DNA from: an uncultured Lachnospiraceae bacterium
GTDB lineage: Bacteria; Bacillota; Clostridia; Lachnospirales; Lachnospiraceae
Direction of reading: 5' to 3'
Assembly: GCA_902760415.1 (NCBI GenBank)
Contig: CACWGK010000018.1
Location: 1 to 32,491, forward strand
DNA length: 32,491 bases
Shown: in pieces, positions 14,336 through 25,301 of the stretch
Numbering within the stretch: position 1 is the first letter of the stretch
Layout: every line of letters begins with the position of its first letter
Position numbers and translations under genes: made by a program
The notes under the pieces: model-generated
The model's input: the letters and a program-made list of their open reading frames with translations, nothing else
The model's database searches: none
What the model was told of the DNA's origin: nothing

Positions 14336-16426
14336 ATGTCTAATCAAGACGTGCTTAGAAAAATCAACAGTATATTCAGTTCTACAACTATTCTAAACTT
14401 TGGCGCTCTCTTTACAGATGTGACGCCAAACTTTGTGTCACCTGCTGAACCAGAAGAAGGTGACGATATAACTATCAAGTTTAGAACTGCTAAGAATAAC
14501 GTTGACGGAGTAGATATCGTTATTGGTGACGAGCACATTTCCATGAAACTTTCTAAGCAGACCGGTATCTTCGACTACTATTCGGTAAAGATTCCTAGAG
14601 TATCTTCAACACTTAGATATTACTTTGAGATACATAATGACAGGTTAAATGTCATCTATAACCGTCTTGGTATTCTAAGAGACGTTAATCATGATTATGA
14701 CTTCCAGATAGTGCCAGGCTTTAAGACACCAGACTGGGCAAAGGGTGCAGTTTTCTATCAGATATTTGTAGATAGATTCTGTAATGGTGACGCTTCAAAT
14801 GATGTTGTAGATAGAGAGTACAGCTACGTTGGCAGTCATGTTCGGAAGATAGAGGACTGGAACAAGACACCGGACGCTATGGATGTAGGTAACTTCTATG
14901 GTGGTGATCTTCAGGGAGTTATGAATAAGCTTGACTATCTGCAGGATCTTGGTGTTGAGGCTATCTATCTGAATCCTATCTTCGTATCACCATCTAATCA
15001 TAAGTATGATATTCAGGACTATGACTATGTAGATCCTCATTTTGGAAAGATCGTAAAGGATGAGGGCGAGCCACTTGAGGAGTGGAACACCAATAACACA
15101 TCTGCAACTAAGTATATAAGTCGTGTTACCAGCAAGGAGAATCTAAAGGCTTCGAATCGACTGTTTGCGAAGCTTGTATCGGAGGCTCATGCCAGAGGAA
15201 TCAAGGTTATCCTTGATGGAGTATTTAATCATTGCGGCTCCTTCAATAAGTGGCTGGATAAAGAGAGAATCTATGATCAAAATCCTGACTACGAAAAGGG
15301 CGCATATGTATCTGCTGACAGTCCATATAGAGGCTTCTTCAAGTTCATGGATGAAAATGCATGGCCTTGCAATGGCTCATACAACGGCTGGTGGGGACAT
15401 GATACACTTCCTAAGCTTAATTACGAGGAGTCTCAGAAGCTCCACGATTATATAATGAAGATTGGCCGCAAATGGGTATCGCCACCTTATAACTGCGATG
15501 GCTGGCGACTTGATGTAGCAGCCGATCTTGGGTATTCAGAAGAATACAATCACTCCTTCTGGAGAGATTTTAGAAGCGCTGTAAAGGATGCAAATCCTGA
15601 AGCAATCATTTTAGCTGAGCATTATGGAAATCCTAAGTCTTGGCTTGAGGGGGATCAGTGGGATACCATCATGAACTATGGAGCCTTCATGGAGCCTATC
15701 ACTTGGTTCCTTACAGGTGTAGAAAAGCATAGCGATGAGTTCCGCGGAGATTTCCTGGGAAATGCTGACTTCTTCCTTGGAACTATTCGAAATTATATGT
15801 CTTACATGATGTACAACTCACTATATGTATCGATGAATGAGCTGTCGAATCATGACCATTCAAGATTCCTTACTAGGACGAATCACCGTGTTGGCCGTAT
15901 TCAGACAGTTGGTGCTGAGACTGCAAATGAAAATGTCAGCCGCGGCATTATGAGGATGGCGGTTACATTTCAGATGACCTGGCCAGGTGCACCTACAATC
16001 TATTACGGTGATGAGGCTGGTGTGTGTGGCTGGACTGATCCTGACTCAAGACGTACATATCCTTGGGGACATGAGGATCATGAGATGATTCAGTTCCATA
16101 AGGATATAATAGCTATTCATAATCAGTATCAGTGCCTTAGAACAGGTTCTCTAAAGTTCCTGCACGGGGAGTACAGAATGATAGCTTTCGGACGTTTCAA
16201 CTTCAAAGAAGCAGTTGCTGTTATCATTAACAGTGACTATGTCGACAAAGAGATTAAGCTCCATGTAAGAGAACTTGGAGTTCATAACAATAGAACCATG
16301 AAGCGTGTGATGATGACCACGGAAGAAGGCTACACTTTGGATGAACAGATTGCCATGGTACAGAATAATGTACTGACAGTGGTTGTGCCAAAGAACTCGT
16401 GCCTCGTCTATACCTGCAAGCTATAG
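14336..16426 (+). CDS. GH13 alpha-amylase family enzyme, neopullulanase-like, intracellular
   Basis: 696 residues from the ATG at 14336, which has GGAGG six bases upstream; the earlier TTG at 14300 lacks a binding site. Residues 1-130 form a beta-sandwich domain like that before the barrel in neopullulanase/cyclomaltodextrinase. The barrel carries the four conserved GH13 regions: DGVFNHCG, DGWRLDVA with nucleophile Asp393, ILAEHYG with acid/base Glu428, and LSNHDHSR with Asp507. PIFVSPSNHKYDIQDYDYVDPHFG is the usual neopullulanase-type 'NPIF..SNHKYD..DY' stretch. A C-terminal beta domain follows. With no signal peptide it should cleave imported maltodextrins or branched alpha-glucans. It lies 34 bases before uvrB, with no terminator between. 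Confidence 0.93.
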   Translation: MSNQDVLRKINSIFSSTTILNFGALFTDVTPNFVSPAEPEEGDDITIKFRTAKNNVDGVDIVIGDEHISMKLSKQTGIFDYYSVKIPRVSSTLRYYFEIHNDRLNVIYNRLGILRDVNHDYDFQIVPGFKTPDWAKGAVFYQIFVDRFCNGDASNDVVDREYSYVGSHVRKIEDWNKTPDAMDVGNFYGGDLQGVMNKLDYLQDLGVEAIYLNPIFVSPSNHKYDIQDYDYVDPHFGKIVKDEGEPLEEWNTNNTSATKYISRVTSKENLKASNRLFAKLVSEAHARGIKVILDGVFNHCGSFNKWLDKERIYDQNPDYEKGAYVSADSPYRGFFKFMDENAWPCNGSYNGWWGHDTLPKLNYEESQKLHDYIMKIGRKWVSPPYNCDGWRLDVAADLGYSEEYNHSFWRDFRSAVKDANPEAIILAEHYGNPKSWLEGDQWDTIMNYGAFMEPITWFLTGVEKHSDEFRGDFLGNADFFLGTIRNYMSYMMYNSLYVSMNELSNHDHSRFLTRTNHRVGRIQTVGAETANENVSRGIMRMAVTFQMTWPGAPTIYYGDEAGVCGWTDPDSRRTYPWGHEDHEMIQFHKDIIAIHNQYQCLRTGSLKFLHGEYRMIAFGRFNFKEAVAVIINSDYVDKEIKLHVRELGVHNNRTMKRVMMTTEEGYTLDEQIAMVQNNVLTVVVPKNSCLVYTCKL

Positions 16427-16460
16427 ATTTACTTCTTGGTAATTGATAAGAGGAAATATA

Positions 16461-18464
16461 ATGGCTGAGTTTATATTGCATAGTGAATACGCGCCTACTG
16501 GTGATCAGCCAGAGGCAATCAAGTCTATAGTTCAGGGCTTTAAGGAGGGCAAGAAGCATCAGACACTCCTTGGAGTAACTGGTTCAGGTAAGACATTTAC
16601 CATGGCAAATGTTATAAAAGCCCTTGGTAAAAAAACTCTCATAATGTCACACAACAAGACACTTGCTGCACAGCTCTATGGAGAGATGAAGGCTTTCTTT
16701 CCAGAGAACGCTGTGGAGTATTTTGTTTCTTATTACGATTATTATCAGCCGGAGGCGTATGTTCCTTCGTCTGATACATATATAGCTAAAGATTCCTCGG
16801 TAAATGATGAGATAGATATGCTTCGTCACAGTGCGACGTCTGCGCTTATTGAGAGAGATGATGTAATAGTTGTCTCATCAGTTTCCTGTATCTATGGAAT
16901 CGGTAATCCAGAAGATTATAAATCAATGATGCTGGGCCTTCGACCAGGCATGGCCCTTGACCGCGACGTGCTCCTGAAAGAACTGGTGGATATGCAGTAC
17001 ACCAGAAATGAAATGGACTTCAAGCGTAGTACCTTCCGTGTGAAGGGAGATGTTGTTGATATCATCCCAGCCAACAAAGATGGCGAAGCTGTTCGTATCG
17101 AGTTCTTCGGGGACGAGATAGACAGGCTCTCAGAGTTCGATCCGGTTACAGGAGAGATAAAGCGAGATATAACATTTACCTGTATCTTCCCAGCGTCCTA
17201 CTATGTTATCGCTCCGGAGAAGATGGAGAAGGCACTGGCCGAGATAGACGCTGAGCTTCGCGAGAGAATTGTCTACTTCAAGTCTCATGATAAACTTCTG
17301 GAGGCACAGAGAATTCAGGAACGTACTGAGTTTGATATGGAAATGTTACGCGAGACGGGATTCTGTTCGGGCATTGAGAATTATACTCGTATACTTGCAG
17401 GGGGTAAGCCGGGAGATCCGCCGGATACTCTGATAGATTTCTTCGGAGATGATTACCTTATGATAGTAGACGAGTCACATCAGACACTTCCTCAGGTACG
17501 AGGAATGTTTGGTGGTAATAAGAAGCGTAAGGAGACACTTATCGATTTTGGTTTCAGACTTCCTTCGGCTATGGATAACAGACCTCTTAACTTCGAAGAG
17601 TATGAAGAGAGAATAGATAAGATACTTTTCGTATCTGCTACTCCTGGTCCGTATGAAGAGGAACATGAGGAAGGAAGAGCTGAGCAGATCATAAGACCTA
17701 CGGGACTGCTGGATCCGCCTATAGATGTTCGTCCTGTAGAGGGTCAGGTTGATGACCTCTATAGTGAGATAAATGCGGAAGTTACAAAGGGTAACAAGGT
17801 GCTTGTCACAACACTTACAAAACGTATGGCAGAAGAGCTGACAAGCTATCTTCGTGGCCTGGATGTTAAGGTTAAGTATCTTCATAGTGATATAGATACT
17901 TTGGAAAGAATGGAAATCGTTCGAGATCTGAGACTCGGAGTCTTTGATGTTCTGGTAGGTATCAACCTGCTTCGAGAAGGTCTTGATATTCCAGAGATAA
18001 CACTTGTAGCTATCCTGGATGCAGATAAGGAGGGATTCCTTAGGTCCGAGACTTCTCTTATTCAGACCATCGGTCGTGCGGCGAGAAATGTTGATGGCCA
18101 CGTTATCATGTATGCAGATACCATTACAGATTCTATGCAGAAGGCTATCGACGAGACGAACCGTCGTCGTGAGATACAGCAGAAGTATAATGAGGAAAAT
18201 GGTATAACTCCTCAGACTATACGAAAGGCCGTTAGAGAACTTATTTCTACCAGCCTTAAGGCAGCTCAGGATGAAGAGAAGGACCGCAGAAAGACGGTGG
18301 GTAAGGATCCTGACCTTATGAATAAGAAGGAACTTGGCAAGGAGATTGAACGCCTGACCAAGAAGATGAACCAGGCTGCATCAGAGCTTAACTTTGAGCT
18401 TGCAGCAGTGCTTCGTGACGAGCTTATCGAACTAAAGGTAAAGCTTCGTGACTATGACAAATAA
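16461..18464 (+). CDS. uvrB: excinuclease ABC subunit B
   Basis: 667 residues, the normal length. The ATG at 16461 follows AGAGGAAA; an earlier TTG is less likely. Helicase motif [13 protein letters not shown] is at about 38-49. The damage-binding beta-hairpin is [22 protein letters not shown] is the Walker B motif, followed by [10 protein letters not shown], the motif-V region [13 protein letters not shown] and QTIGRAARN. The C-terminal UVR motif ([18 protein letters not shown]) contacts UvrC. It acts with UvrA, encoded next, in nucleotide excision repair. No LexA/SOS box was found upstream; with only 34 bases after the amylase gene, it may be read from the amylase promoter or from one inside that gene. 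Confidence 0.98.
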   Translation: MAEFILHSEYAPTGDQPEAIKSIVQGFKEGKKHQTLLGVTGSGKTFTMANVIKALGKKTLIMSHNKTLAAQLYGEMKAFFPENAVEYFVSYYDYYQPEAYVPSSDTYIAKDSSVNDEIDMLRHSATSALIERDDVIVVSSVSCIYGIGNPEDYKSMMLGLRPGMALDRDVLLKELVDMQYTRNEMDFKRSTFRVKGDVVDIIPANKDGEAVRIEFFGDEIDRLSEFDPVTGEIKRDITFTCIFPASYYVIAPEKMEKALAEIDAELRERIVYFKSHDKLLEAQRIQERTEFDMEMLRETGFCSGIENYTRILAGGKPGDPPDTLIDFFGDDYLMIVDESHQTLPQVRGMFGGNKKRKETLIDFGFRLPSAMDNRPLNFEEYEERIDKILFVSATPGPYEEEHEEGRAEQIIRPTGLLDPPIDVRPVEGQVDDLYSEINAEVTKGNKVLVTTLTKRMAEELTSYLRGLDVKVKYLHSDIDTLERMEIVRDLRLGVFDVLVGINLLREGLDIPEITLVAILDADKEGFLRSETSLIQTIGRAARNVDGHVIMYADTITDSMQKAIDETNRRREIQQKYNEENGITPQTIRKAVRELISTSLKAAQDEEKDRRKTVGKDPDLMNKKELGKEIERLTKKMNQAASELNFELAAVLRDELIELKVKLRDYDK

Positions 18465-18509
18465 ACATATGTGAGATATATCTTCATATGTTATAAGATA
18501 GGAAGAATT

Positions 18510-21350
18510 ATGAGTGAGATAAAGTATATAACAGTGCAGGGTGCGCGCGAACATAACCTCAAGGGCGTGGATGTAACTCTGCCAAGAAATAAGTTTATAG
18601 TATTTACAGGTCTTTCGGGATCTGGAAAGTCGTCGCTTGCATTTGACACAATCTATGCTGAAGGCCAGAGACGATATATGGAATCTCTGTCTTCGTATGC
18701 GAGACAGTTCCTGGGCCAGGCGGAGAAGCCGGACGTGGATAAGATAGAGGGACTGTCCCCAGCTATATCCATAGATCAGAAGTCGACGAATAAGAATCCA
18801 CGTTCTACAGTCGGAACGGTTACAGAAATCTATGATTATCTAAGACTTCTATATGCGAGAATTGGTATACCACACTGTCCAAAATGCGGAAGAATCATAG
18901 AGAGACAGACTGTTGATCAGATGGTGGATCAGATTATGGAGCTTCCTGAGAAGACTAAGTTCCAGGTACTTGCTCCGGTTGTTCGTGGACGTAAGGGTAC
19001 TCACGAGAAGCTGCTTACCAGAGCTAAGAAGAGTGGTTTCGTCAGAGTGGTAATCGATGGAAATCAGTACACTCTCGATGAGGAGATTACTCTTGATAAG
19101 AACATTAAGCATAATATCGATATAATCGTGGACCGTCTGGTGATAAAAGAAGGCATCGATAGAAGACTTGCAGATTCCCTCGAGGTTGCGCTTAAGCAGG
19201 CTGAGGGAATAGTTAAGATAGAAGTGATAGGCGGGGAGACGTATACATTTTCGGATAGCTTCTCCTGTCCATACTGTAATGTTTCGATTGATGAGATCGA
19301 GCCTAGATCCTTCTCATTCAATAATCCATTTGGTGCTTGTCCGGCTTGTACTGGTATAGGCTGGGAGAGAAGACTGGATCCAGATCTTATGATTCCAGAT
19401 AAATCCCGTTCGCTAAATGAGGGTGCTATTGCGGTATCGGGTTGGGCGTCCAGTGGCGATGCTAAGTCATTTACGCATGCTCTTCTCGTGGCTCTATCTG
19501 AAACCTATAACTTCTCTATGGATACACCATACCGTGATCTTCCTGATGAAGTGAAGGATGTCATCATGAATGGTACTCACGGACGAAGAATCACGATTCA
19601 TTATCAGAGTCAGAGAACAAGGAGAAGTACATTTACACATCCTTTCGAAGGACTTATCGCAAATGTTGAAGAACGTTATAAGTATACTGGTTCTGAAGAA
19701 ATGAAGAGCGACTACGAGTCGTATATGACATATACTCCATGTAAGGTCTGCGGTGGAAAGAGGTTGAAGCCTGCATCACTCGCAGTTACTGTTGGAGATA
19801 AGAATATATATGAAATGACAGAAATGCCAATCGACGAGCTGTCGGATTTTGTCAATAATCTGGAGCTTACAAAGCGTCAGGCTATGATAGGACGCGATAT
19901 CCTGAAGGAGATAAGAGCAAGGCTCAACTTCATGGTAGATGTTGGACTTAACTATCTGAATCTGAGTCGTGCTACCGCAACCCTATCGGGTGGTGAGGCG
20001 CAGCGTATCAGGCTTGCAACTCAGATCGGTTCGGGACTTGTCGGCGTTACATACATTTTGGATGAACCATCTATCGGTCTTCATCAGCGTGATAATGATA
20101 AGCTGATAGCATCGCTGAAGAGACTGCAGGAGCTCGGAAATACTCTCATAGTTGTTGAACATGATGAGGATACTATGCGCGCAGCGGACTATATCGTGGA
20201 CATTGGACCAAGAGCCGGTGTGCATGGCGGAGAGGTTGTAGCTACAGGAACTATAGATGATATCATCAAATGTAAAGACTCCATAACCGGACAGTATCTA
20301 AGCGGCGAGGAGATAATTCCGGTTCCATCTACTAGAAGAGAACCAACTGGTTTCCTTAAGATTAAGGGTGCGTGCGAGAATAACCTTAAGAATGTGGATG
20401 TTGATATTCCACTTGGTATTCTTACAGTGGTCACAGGTGTATCAGGTTCTGGAAAGAGTTCACTGATAAATGAAGTCTTAAAGAAACGTCTTCTAAGAGA
20501 CCTTAACCGTGCTCGTATCAAGCCAGGTAAGCATGAGGATATAATAGGCATAGATAGCCTTGATAAGATAATAGATATAGATCAGTCGCCTATTGGAAGA
20601 ACACCACGTTCTAATCCTGCGACTTACACAGGAGTCTTCGATCTGATCCGTGGAATCTTTGCAGAGACTAAGGATGCAAAGACTATGGGATACAACAAGG
20701 GACGCTTCTCCTTCAATGTATCAGGTGGTCGATGCGAGGCCTGCAAGGGAGACGGAATCAACAAGATAGAGATGCATTTCCTTCCAGATATTTATGTACC
20801 TTGTGAGGTGTGTGACGGAAAGAGATATAACCGTGAGACACTGGAGGTTAGATACAAGGGCAAGAATATCTTCGAGGTTCTGGATATGTCGGTGGATGAG
20901 GCTTGCGATTTCTTCGAAGCAGTTCCTACAATCTATAGAAAGATAAAGACTCTTCAGGATGTTGGTCTTGGATATATCAAGCTTGGCCAACCATCTACAA
21001 CCCTGTCAGGTGGTGAGGCGCAGCGTATCAAGCTTGCAACGGAGCTTAGTAAACGTAGCACGGGAAATACCATTTATATCTTGGATGAACCTACTACAGG
21101 ACTTCATTTTGACGACGTTAGAAAGCTGCTTCAGATTCTCCAGACCTTCGCAGATGGCGGAAATACAGTAGTTGTAATCGAGCATAACATGGACGTTATC
21201 AAGCAGGCGGACTACATTATAGATATGGGACCTGAGGGCGGAAATGGCGGCGGTACGGTCGTTGCTACTGGAACTCCTGAGGAGATTGCAAAGAAGAAAA
21301 AGTCCTACACAGGCCAGTATCTGAAGAAGTACCTTAAGCCAAAGAAGTAG
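18510..21350 (+). CDS. uvrA: excinuclease ABC subunit A
   Basis: 946 residues from the ATG at 18510 (AGGAAG upstream). It has two ABC ATPase modules. Module one has Walker [10 protein letters not shown] near residue 32 and signature [12 protein letters not shown]. Module two has Walker [10 protein letters not shown] near 642 and [12 protein letters not shown]. Zinc-binding cysteine pairs are CPYC...CPAC with CKVC, and CEAC...CEVC. The DNA-binding segment [22 protein letters not shown] is intact. UvrA finds bulky DNA lesions and loads UvrB. The gene starts 45 bases after uvrB, so they form one operon. No hairpin separates it from fruK, which begins 51 bases later. Confidence 0.98.
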   Translation: MSEIKYITVQGAREHNLKGVDVTLPRNKFIVFTGLSGSGKSSLAFDTIYAEGQRRYMESLSSYARQFLGQAEKPDVDKIEGLSPAISIDQKSTNKNPRSTVGTVTEIYDYLRLLYARIGIPHCPKCGRIIERQTVDQMVDQIMELPEKTKFQVLAPVVRGRKGTHEKLLTRAKKSGFVRVVIDGNQYTLDEEITLDKNIKHNIDIIVDRLVIKEGIDRRLADSLEVALKQAEGIVKIEVIGGETYTFSDSFSCPYCNVSIDEIEPRSFSFNNPFGACPACTGIGWERRLDPDLMIPDKSRSLNEGAIAVSGWASSGDAKSFTHALLVALSETYNFSMDTPYRDLPDEVKDVIMNGTHGRRITIHYQSQRTRRSTFTHPFEGLIANVEERYKYTGSEEMKSDYESYMTYTPCKVCGGKRLKPASLAVTVGDKNIYEMTEMPIDELSDFVNNLELTKRQAMIGRDILKEIRARLNFMVDVGLNYLNLSRATATLSGGEAQRIRLATQIGSGLVGVTYILDEPSIGLHQRDNDKLIASLKRLQELGNTLIVVEHDEDTMRAADYIVDIGPRAGVHGGEVVATGTIDDIIKCKDSITGQYLSGEEIIPVPSTRREPTGFLKIKGACENNLKNVDVDIPLGILTVVTGVSGSGKSSLINEVLKKRLLRDLNRARIKPGKHEDIIGIDSLDKIIDIDQSPIGRTPRSNPATYTGVFDLIRGIFAETKDAKTMGYNKGRFSFNVSGGRCEACKGDGINKIEMHFLPDIYVPCEVCDGKRYNRETLEVRYKGKNIFEVLDMSVDEACDFFEAVPTIYRKIKTLQDVGLGYIKLGQPSTTLSGGEAQRIKLATELSKRSTGNTIYILDEPTTGLHFDDVRKLLQILQTFADGGNTVVVIEHNMDVIKQADYIIDMGPEGGNGGGTVVATGTPEEIAKKKKSYTGQYLKKYLKPKK

Positions 21351-21401
21351 GATATCAAAGAAAACATATACACTTATTTAATCAGTCAAAGGAATAAACA
21401 T

Positions 21402-22328
21402 ATGATATACACAGTGACATTTAATCCGTCGCTAGACTACATAGTGGACGTGAAGGGTTTCGCACTGGGCATGACCAACCGTACCGCATCGGAAATGATG
21501 TTTCCAGGCGGAAAGGGTCTAAATGTCTCAACAGTTCTGCGAAATCTAGGCGTCGATAGTACGGCTATATATTTTTCGGCCGGATTTGTAGGTAATGAGA
21601 TAACGAGACTTCTGAGACAGCGCGGAGTAAATGCCGACGAGATAAAGCTTTCAGATGGTTGCTCGAGAATAAATATTAAGCTCAGCTCGATAGAAGGAAC
21701 TGAGATAAATGGAATGGGTCCGGCAATTTCTGAAGAAAATGTGGATAGACTCTGCCAGAAGCTAGATGCTCTTGAAAGCGGCGATATTCTGGTTCTTGCG
21801 GGAAGTATTCCTGCCAGCATGCCGACTACCATATACAGCGACATTATGAAACGTCTTCAGGGGAAAGGCGTGAGATTTGTCGTTGACGCTACCAAGACGT
21901 TGCTTCAAAATGCGCTGGAATATAAGCCATTTCTTATAAAACCTAACAATTTCGAACTGGGTGATCTCTTCGGAGTTTCCCTATATACATTTGAAGAGAT
22001 AGAACCATATGCGAGAAAAGTGCATGAAATGGGTGCCGAAAATGTAATCGTTTCCCTTGCAGAAAAGGGCGCTGCGATAGTTACGTCAAAGGGCGAGTTT
22101 TATACTCTTCCTGCACCGAAGGGTGAAGTGATAAATGCAGTAGGCTCGGGGGATTCAATGGTTGCGGGCTTCCTGTCGGGATGTATTGGCCTCGGGGGAG
22201 GCGAGAGTCTCGCAGGTGATGAATTAATGCATGCATTCAAAATGAGTGTGGCCGCAGGATCGGCAAATGCGTTCTCGCCAAGCTTTGGTACTAAGGAAGA
22301 AATCTTGAGGTTGTACGAAGAACTGTAA
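21402..22328 (+). CDS. fruK: 1-phosphofructokinase
   Basis: 308 residues of the PfkB/ribokinase fold. It phosphorylates fructose-1-phosphate, the product of PTS import, to fructose-1,6-bisphosphate. Evidence is the start MIYTVTFNPSLDYIVDV, the substrate motif FPGGKGLNVSTVLRNLG near residue 35, KPNNFELGDLFG, and the catalytic anion-hole motif AVGSGDSMVAG with Asp near residue 251. The FruK call rather than tagatose-6-phosphate kinase rests on the linked fructose PTS gene and DeoR-type regulator. AAAGGAATAA precedes the ATG. Confidence 0.95.
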   Translation: MIYTVTFNPSLDYIVDVKGFALGMTNRTASEMMFPGGKGLNVSTVLRNLGVDSTAIYFSAGFVGNEITRLLRQRGVNADEIKLSDGCSRINIKLSSIEGTEINGMGPAISEENVDRLCQKLDALESGDILVLAGSIPASMPTTIYSDIMKRLQGKGVRFVVDATKTLLQNALEYKPFLIKPNNFELGDLFGVSLYTFEEIEPYARKVHEMGAENVIVSLAEKGAAIVTSKGEFYTLPAPKGEVINAVGSGDSMVAGFLSGCIGLGGGESLAGDELMHAFKMSVAAGSANAFSPSFGTKEEILRLYEEL

Positions 22329-22352
22329 TAAATATGATGTGTGGAGGTTAAC

Positions 22353-23750
22353 ATGGATACTGAGAACTTGAAGGAAGGCGTGGAAGAGACCAAGGTCGAG
22401 GAAACCGCTGAAGAGAAGGCGGAAGAGACCAATGTCGAAGAAACCACTGAAGAGAAGGTGGAAGAAGCTAAGGCTGAGGAAACCACTGAGGACTTGGCTC
22501 CGATTAAGATTGAACTTCCTCCTGAAGAAAAGCTTGGAAGCAAGATATATTCCTGGCTTCTTGAGGGAGAAAAGTATTGCTTCCCATTTGTAGTGGTTGG
22601 TGGACTTCTTGTATTTCTTTCGTATCTAATAGATACATTTGCAGGACACACGGAGGATGCAGGAGCGTATCTTGGATATATACTTCCGGTATCATCAATT
22701 TTTAAGTATGTGGGAAATGTGGCTTTTGCTTTTATGATACCTGTACTTTCAGGATATATAGCTAAGGCTATCGCTGGCAAGGAGGCTTTGGCTGTTGGAT
22801 TAGTAGGTGGAATGCTAGCTAACTCAGGTAACCAGGCGCTTGCGTCTATGACATTTACGGGAAAAGAACTATTTAATGAAGAACCGCTAGATGCATTTAA
22901 TAAGTTTCTTGCTGGATATGTATTTGCTCAGCCAAAAGGTGGACAGACAGCACCTGGAGTCTTAGGCGGCATCATTGCAGGATTTGTTGCAGGCTTCCTT
23001 ATTCTTGGACTTAAGAAAGCGTGCGAAAATATGCCTGAATCTGCTGAGAGTATCAAGAATATAGTTATATATCCGATAGTAGGAACACTGCTTATAGGCA
23101 TCGTAATGATGTTTGCAGTTAATCCTCTTACAGGACTTATAAACAAGGGAATGTTCGATGTTCTCGTATCACTTCATGATGCAGGTATGTTGTCAGTTCT
23201 TGGACTTCTGCTTGGGGCTATGGTAGCTTTTGATATGGGCGGAGCATTTAAGAAAGTTGCATTTATATTCGCTGGTAGTATGATTGACGTTGCGCAGAGT
23301 TCGATAAATGCAGGCGTTAAGGTTGACGATACTAAGGTTCAGATCTGCTATATGGTAATGGCGTCTGTTATGGTTGGATGCATGGTTCCTTCATTTGGTA
23401 TAGCGCTTTCAACTTGGATATTCCCAAAGAAGTTTACGAAGGAAGAGAGAAGTGCGTCGATTCCAAGTGCTATTATGGGCGCTGCAGCTATAACAGAGGG
23501 AAGCGTACCTTATGTGGTGGCAGATCCACTTCGTGTAATACCTTGTTCGGTTCTTGGAGCGGCTGTTGCTGGCTGTCTCTCAATGCTTTTCAAATGCGAG
23601 GTTAAGGTGCCATATGGAGGAGTTCTTTCTCTGCTTGCGGTAGAGAATCAGGTGCTTTTCCTGGTTGCATGGATCATAGGTTCAGCTCTTACATGTGTAA
23701 CTCTTGGTTTTTGGAAGAAAAAGCTAGAGGTGGAGGAAAATGTTAACTGA
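22353..23750 (+). CDS. PTS fructose-family IIC permease with acidic N-terminal extension
   Basis: 465 residues from the ATG at 22353, with GGAGG upstream. Residues 1-50 are an unusually acidic repeat in which a 13-residue unit resembling VEETTEEKVEEAK recurs about 2.5 times. From about 65 the protein is a fructose-specific IIC domain with roughly nine to ten membrane segments and motifs such as FAFMIPVLSGYIAKAIA, GGMLANSG, FDMGGAFKKVAF and EGSVPYVVADPLRVIPCSVLGAA. Fructose transporters of the FruA type usually carry IIA and IIB domains in the same chain; both are missing here and no gene for them lies in the window. They must be encoded elsewhere, or the protein works differently. It overlaps the regulator gene by 11 bases. 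Confidence 0.9.
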   Translation: MDTENLKEGVEETKVEETAEEKAEETNVEETTEEKVEEAKAEETTEDLAPIKIELPPEEKLGSKIYSWLLEGEKYCFPFVVVGGLLVFLSYLIDTFAGHTEDAGAYLGYILPVSSIFKYVGNVAFAFMIPVLSGYIAKAIAGKEALAVGLVGGMLANSGNQALASMTFTGKELFNEEPLDAFNKFLAGYVFAQPKGGQTAPGVLGGIIAGFVAGFLILGLKKACENMPESAESIKNIVIYPIVGTLLIGIVMMFAVNPLTGLINKGMFDVLVSLHDAGMLSVLGLLLGAMVAFDMGGAFKKVAFIFAGSMIDVAQSSINAGVKVDDTKVQICYMVMASVMVGCMVPSFGIALSTWIFPKKFTKEERSASIPSAIMGAAAITEGSVPYVVADPLRVIPCSVLGAAVAGCLSMLFKCEVKVPYGGVLSLLAVENQVLFLVAWIIGSALTCVTLGFWKKKLEVEENVN

Positions 23751-24489
23751 GGAGAGAAAAAGACTAATACTCGCAGAGGTTAATGAGAAGAAGAGTGTAA
23801 CGGTCGCAGACCTAATGAATCTTCTCGGGGTATCGGAATCAACTGCGCGAAGAGATATAGTAACACTCAGCCGAGAAGGTCGACTCGTAAAGGTTCATGG
23901 AGGAGCGGTTGCACTAGAGAATCCGCCAACTCTAGAGGAACTATCCATCATGGCGAAGGAGACTATCAATAAGGATGAGAAGCTTCGAATCGCAGAGTAC
24001 GCTGCGTCTCTTATAGAACCGGGGGATTATGTATATATAGATTCAGGAACGACCACAGAATATATGGTTGGATTTCTTACGGAGAAACGTGCGATATATG
24101 TGACAAATGCTATCTCGCACGCTAGGAATCTTGTAAGAAGACATTTTAAAGCTTTTCTGATAGGTGGAGAGGTGAAGGAAAATACCGATACGGTTGTAGG
24201 TGCTGACGCTATATTGCATATCCAGAAATATCATTTCAATAAGGGATTCTTCGGTACAAATGGAGTAAACTTGAAGCTGGGCTATACAACTCCTGACGTT
24301 AGAGAGGCGCTGATCAAGAGGGTTGCCATCGAGAATACCCAGCCGGGTTCAAGATATATCCTGGCAGATCATGATAAGTTTGGACAGTCGTCATCAGTAA
24401 CATTTGCGGAGTTCAGTGGCACCATGATCATTACGAATAAATATCCTGGCGACTCATACTCCCATGCGGCGGATATTAAGGTAGTATAA
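23740..24489 (+). CDS. fruR: DeoR family repressor of the fructose operon
   Basis: 249 residues, with GGAGG before the ATG. The N-terminal DeoR helix-turn-helix is MLTEERKRLILAEVNEKKSVTVADLMNLLGVSESTARRDIVTLSREGRLVKVHGGAV. The C-terminal sugar-phosphate sensor domain has the typical IEPGDYVYIDSGTTTEYMVGFL and FLIGGEVKENTDTVVGADA segments. It is placed last in fruK-IIC-fruR rather than first, as in many Firmicutes. The ligand is probably fructose-1-phosphate. No operator could be recognised before fruK. The symbol rests on context. Confidence 0.9.
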   Translation: MLTEERKRLILAEVNEKKSVTVADLMNLLGVSESTARRDIVTLSREGRLVKVHGGAVALENPPTLEELSIMAKETINKDEKLRIAEYAASLIEPGDYVYIDSGTTTEYMVGFLTEKRAIYVTNAISHARNLVRRHFKAFLIGGEVKENTDTVVGADAILHIQKYHFNKGFFGTNGVNLKLGYTTPDVREALIKRVAIENTQPGSRYILADHDKFGQSSSVTFAEFSGTMIITNKYPGDSYSHAADIKVV

Positions 24490-24490
24490 G

Positions 24491-25243
24491 ATGAATAAAA
24501 AACTAGCTGTCTTTCTTTATAGAATAGAACAAGAAGATATACTTCGCGAGGAGTCTCATATACGAGAGCTCCTCGATGATTCGCGTAAAGAAAAGGTGGC
24601 GAGACTTAAAAATGATAGTGCTCGTATTCAGAGTATCGCTGCGGGGATGCTGCTGAAGGTGGGCACTTCTTTGTTTCTCGAGGGTAAGGCAGAGAAATAT
24701 ATGTATGGCTATGATGATAGAGATTATCTAATATCCCATGAGGAACTTTTGGAGCGTCTCAGTAGTGCTGATCAAGTACCTTGTGGTGAGATATACAGTA
24801 ACTTGTCTCACTCCGGCGAATATGTGGCCCTTGCTGTCGGTAATGTTCCGGTCGGGATTGATGTAGAGCATAAGTCAGATAACGACTTTAAGATCACCAA
24901 AAGAATGTTTACTAAGAGAGATCAGGACTATATATTTGGTGATATGCTTGATGCTGAGAGAAGGTTCCGGGATATCTGGACTATAAAAGAATCCTTTCTA
25001 AAATGCCTTGGTATCGGGATAAGCGTACCACTTTCGTCATTTGATGCTACATTTGACCAATCCGCTTCAGATGAGGTAGATAGATATGGTGGCGAAGGTG
25101 CTATTCTTTCTGGAAAGATAGAGGTAAGGGAGGATGCACCTGATAAACTTCAGGGATTGGATCATTACCGCTTTTCAACTAGTAGGATATCTGGAGGGGA
25201 TTATTCCGTAACTCTATGTTATAGAGATTCTTTACAAAGATAA
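24491..25243 (+). CDS. Sfp-type 4'-phosphopantetheinyl transferase
   Basis: 250 residues, beginning one base after the regulator stop. The enzyme transfers the phosphopantetheine arm of coenzyme A to carrier proteins. The motifs are NLSHSGEYVALAVG (like the 'NLSHS' region), GIDVEH with metal ligands Asp124 and Glu126, and FRDIWTIKESFLKCLGIG with Trp163, Lys166 and Glu167. The length fits the Sfp/Gsp group rather than the short AcpS type, so it may activate peptide or polyketide synthases, but no such cluster is in the window. Its position at the end of the fructose operon is probably a matter of transcription only. Confidence 0.9.
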   Translation: MNKKLAVFLYRIEQEDILREESHIRELLDDSRKEKVARLKNDSARIQSIAAGMLLKVGTSLFLEGKAEKYMYGYDDRDYLISHEELLERLSSADQVPCGEIYSNLSHSGEYVALAVGNVPVGIDVEHKSDNDFKITKRMFTKRDQDYIFGDMLDAERRFRDIWTIKESFLKCLGIGISVPLSSFDATFDQSASDEVDRYGGEGAILSGKIEVREDAPDKLQGLDHYRFSTSRISGGDYSVTLCYRDSLQR

Positions 25244-25251
25244 TTTTCTCC

Positions 25252-25281
25252 TTGACAAGCTGTAGAGGGTAGTGGTATCAT
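25252..25281 (+). promoter_or_regulatory. promoter of the tRNA-Arg gene
   Basis: TTGACA at 25252-25257 and TATCAT at 25276-25281 with an 18-base spacer, 20 bases before the tRNA. Confidence 0.65.
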
Positions 25282-25301
25282 ATCATTCGCTGTAAATATA
25301 T

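Noticed and set aside
17475..18101. 208-codon open frame on the minus strand inside uvrB
   Set aside because: It is antisense to the conserved UvrB helicase core, has no family resemblance and no convincing start site, so it is a by-product of the uvrB codon pattern.
22100..22780. 226-codon minus-strand open frame across fruK and the IIC gene
   Set aside because: Its Ser/Thr-rich product mirrors the acidic repeat on the other strand, and both plus-strand genes are clearly real.
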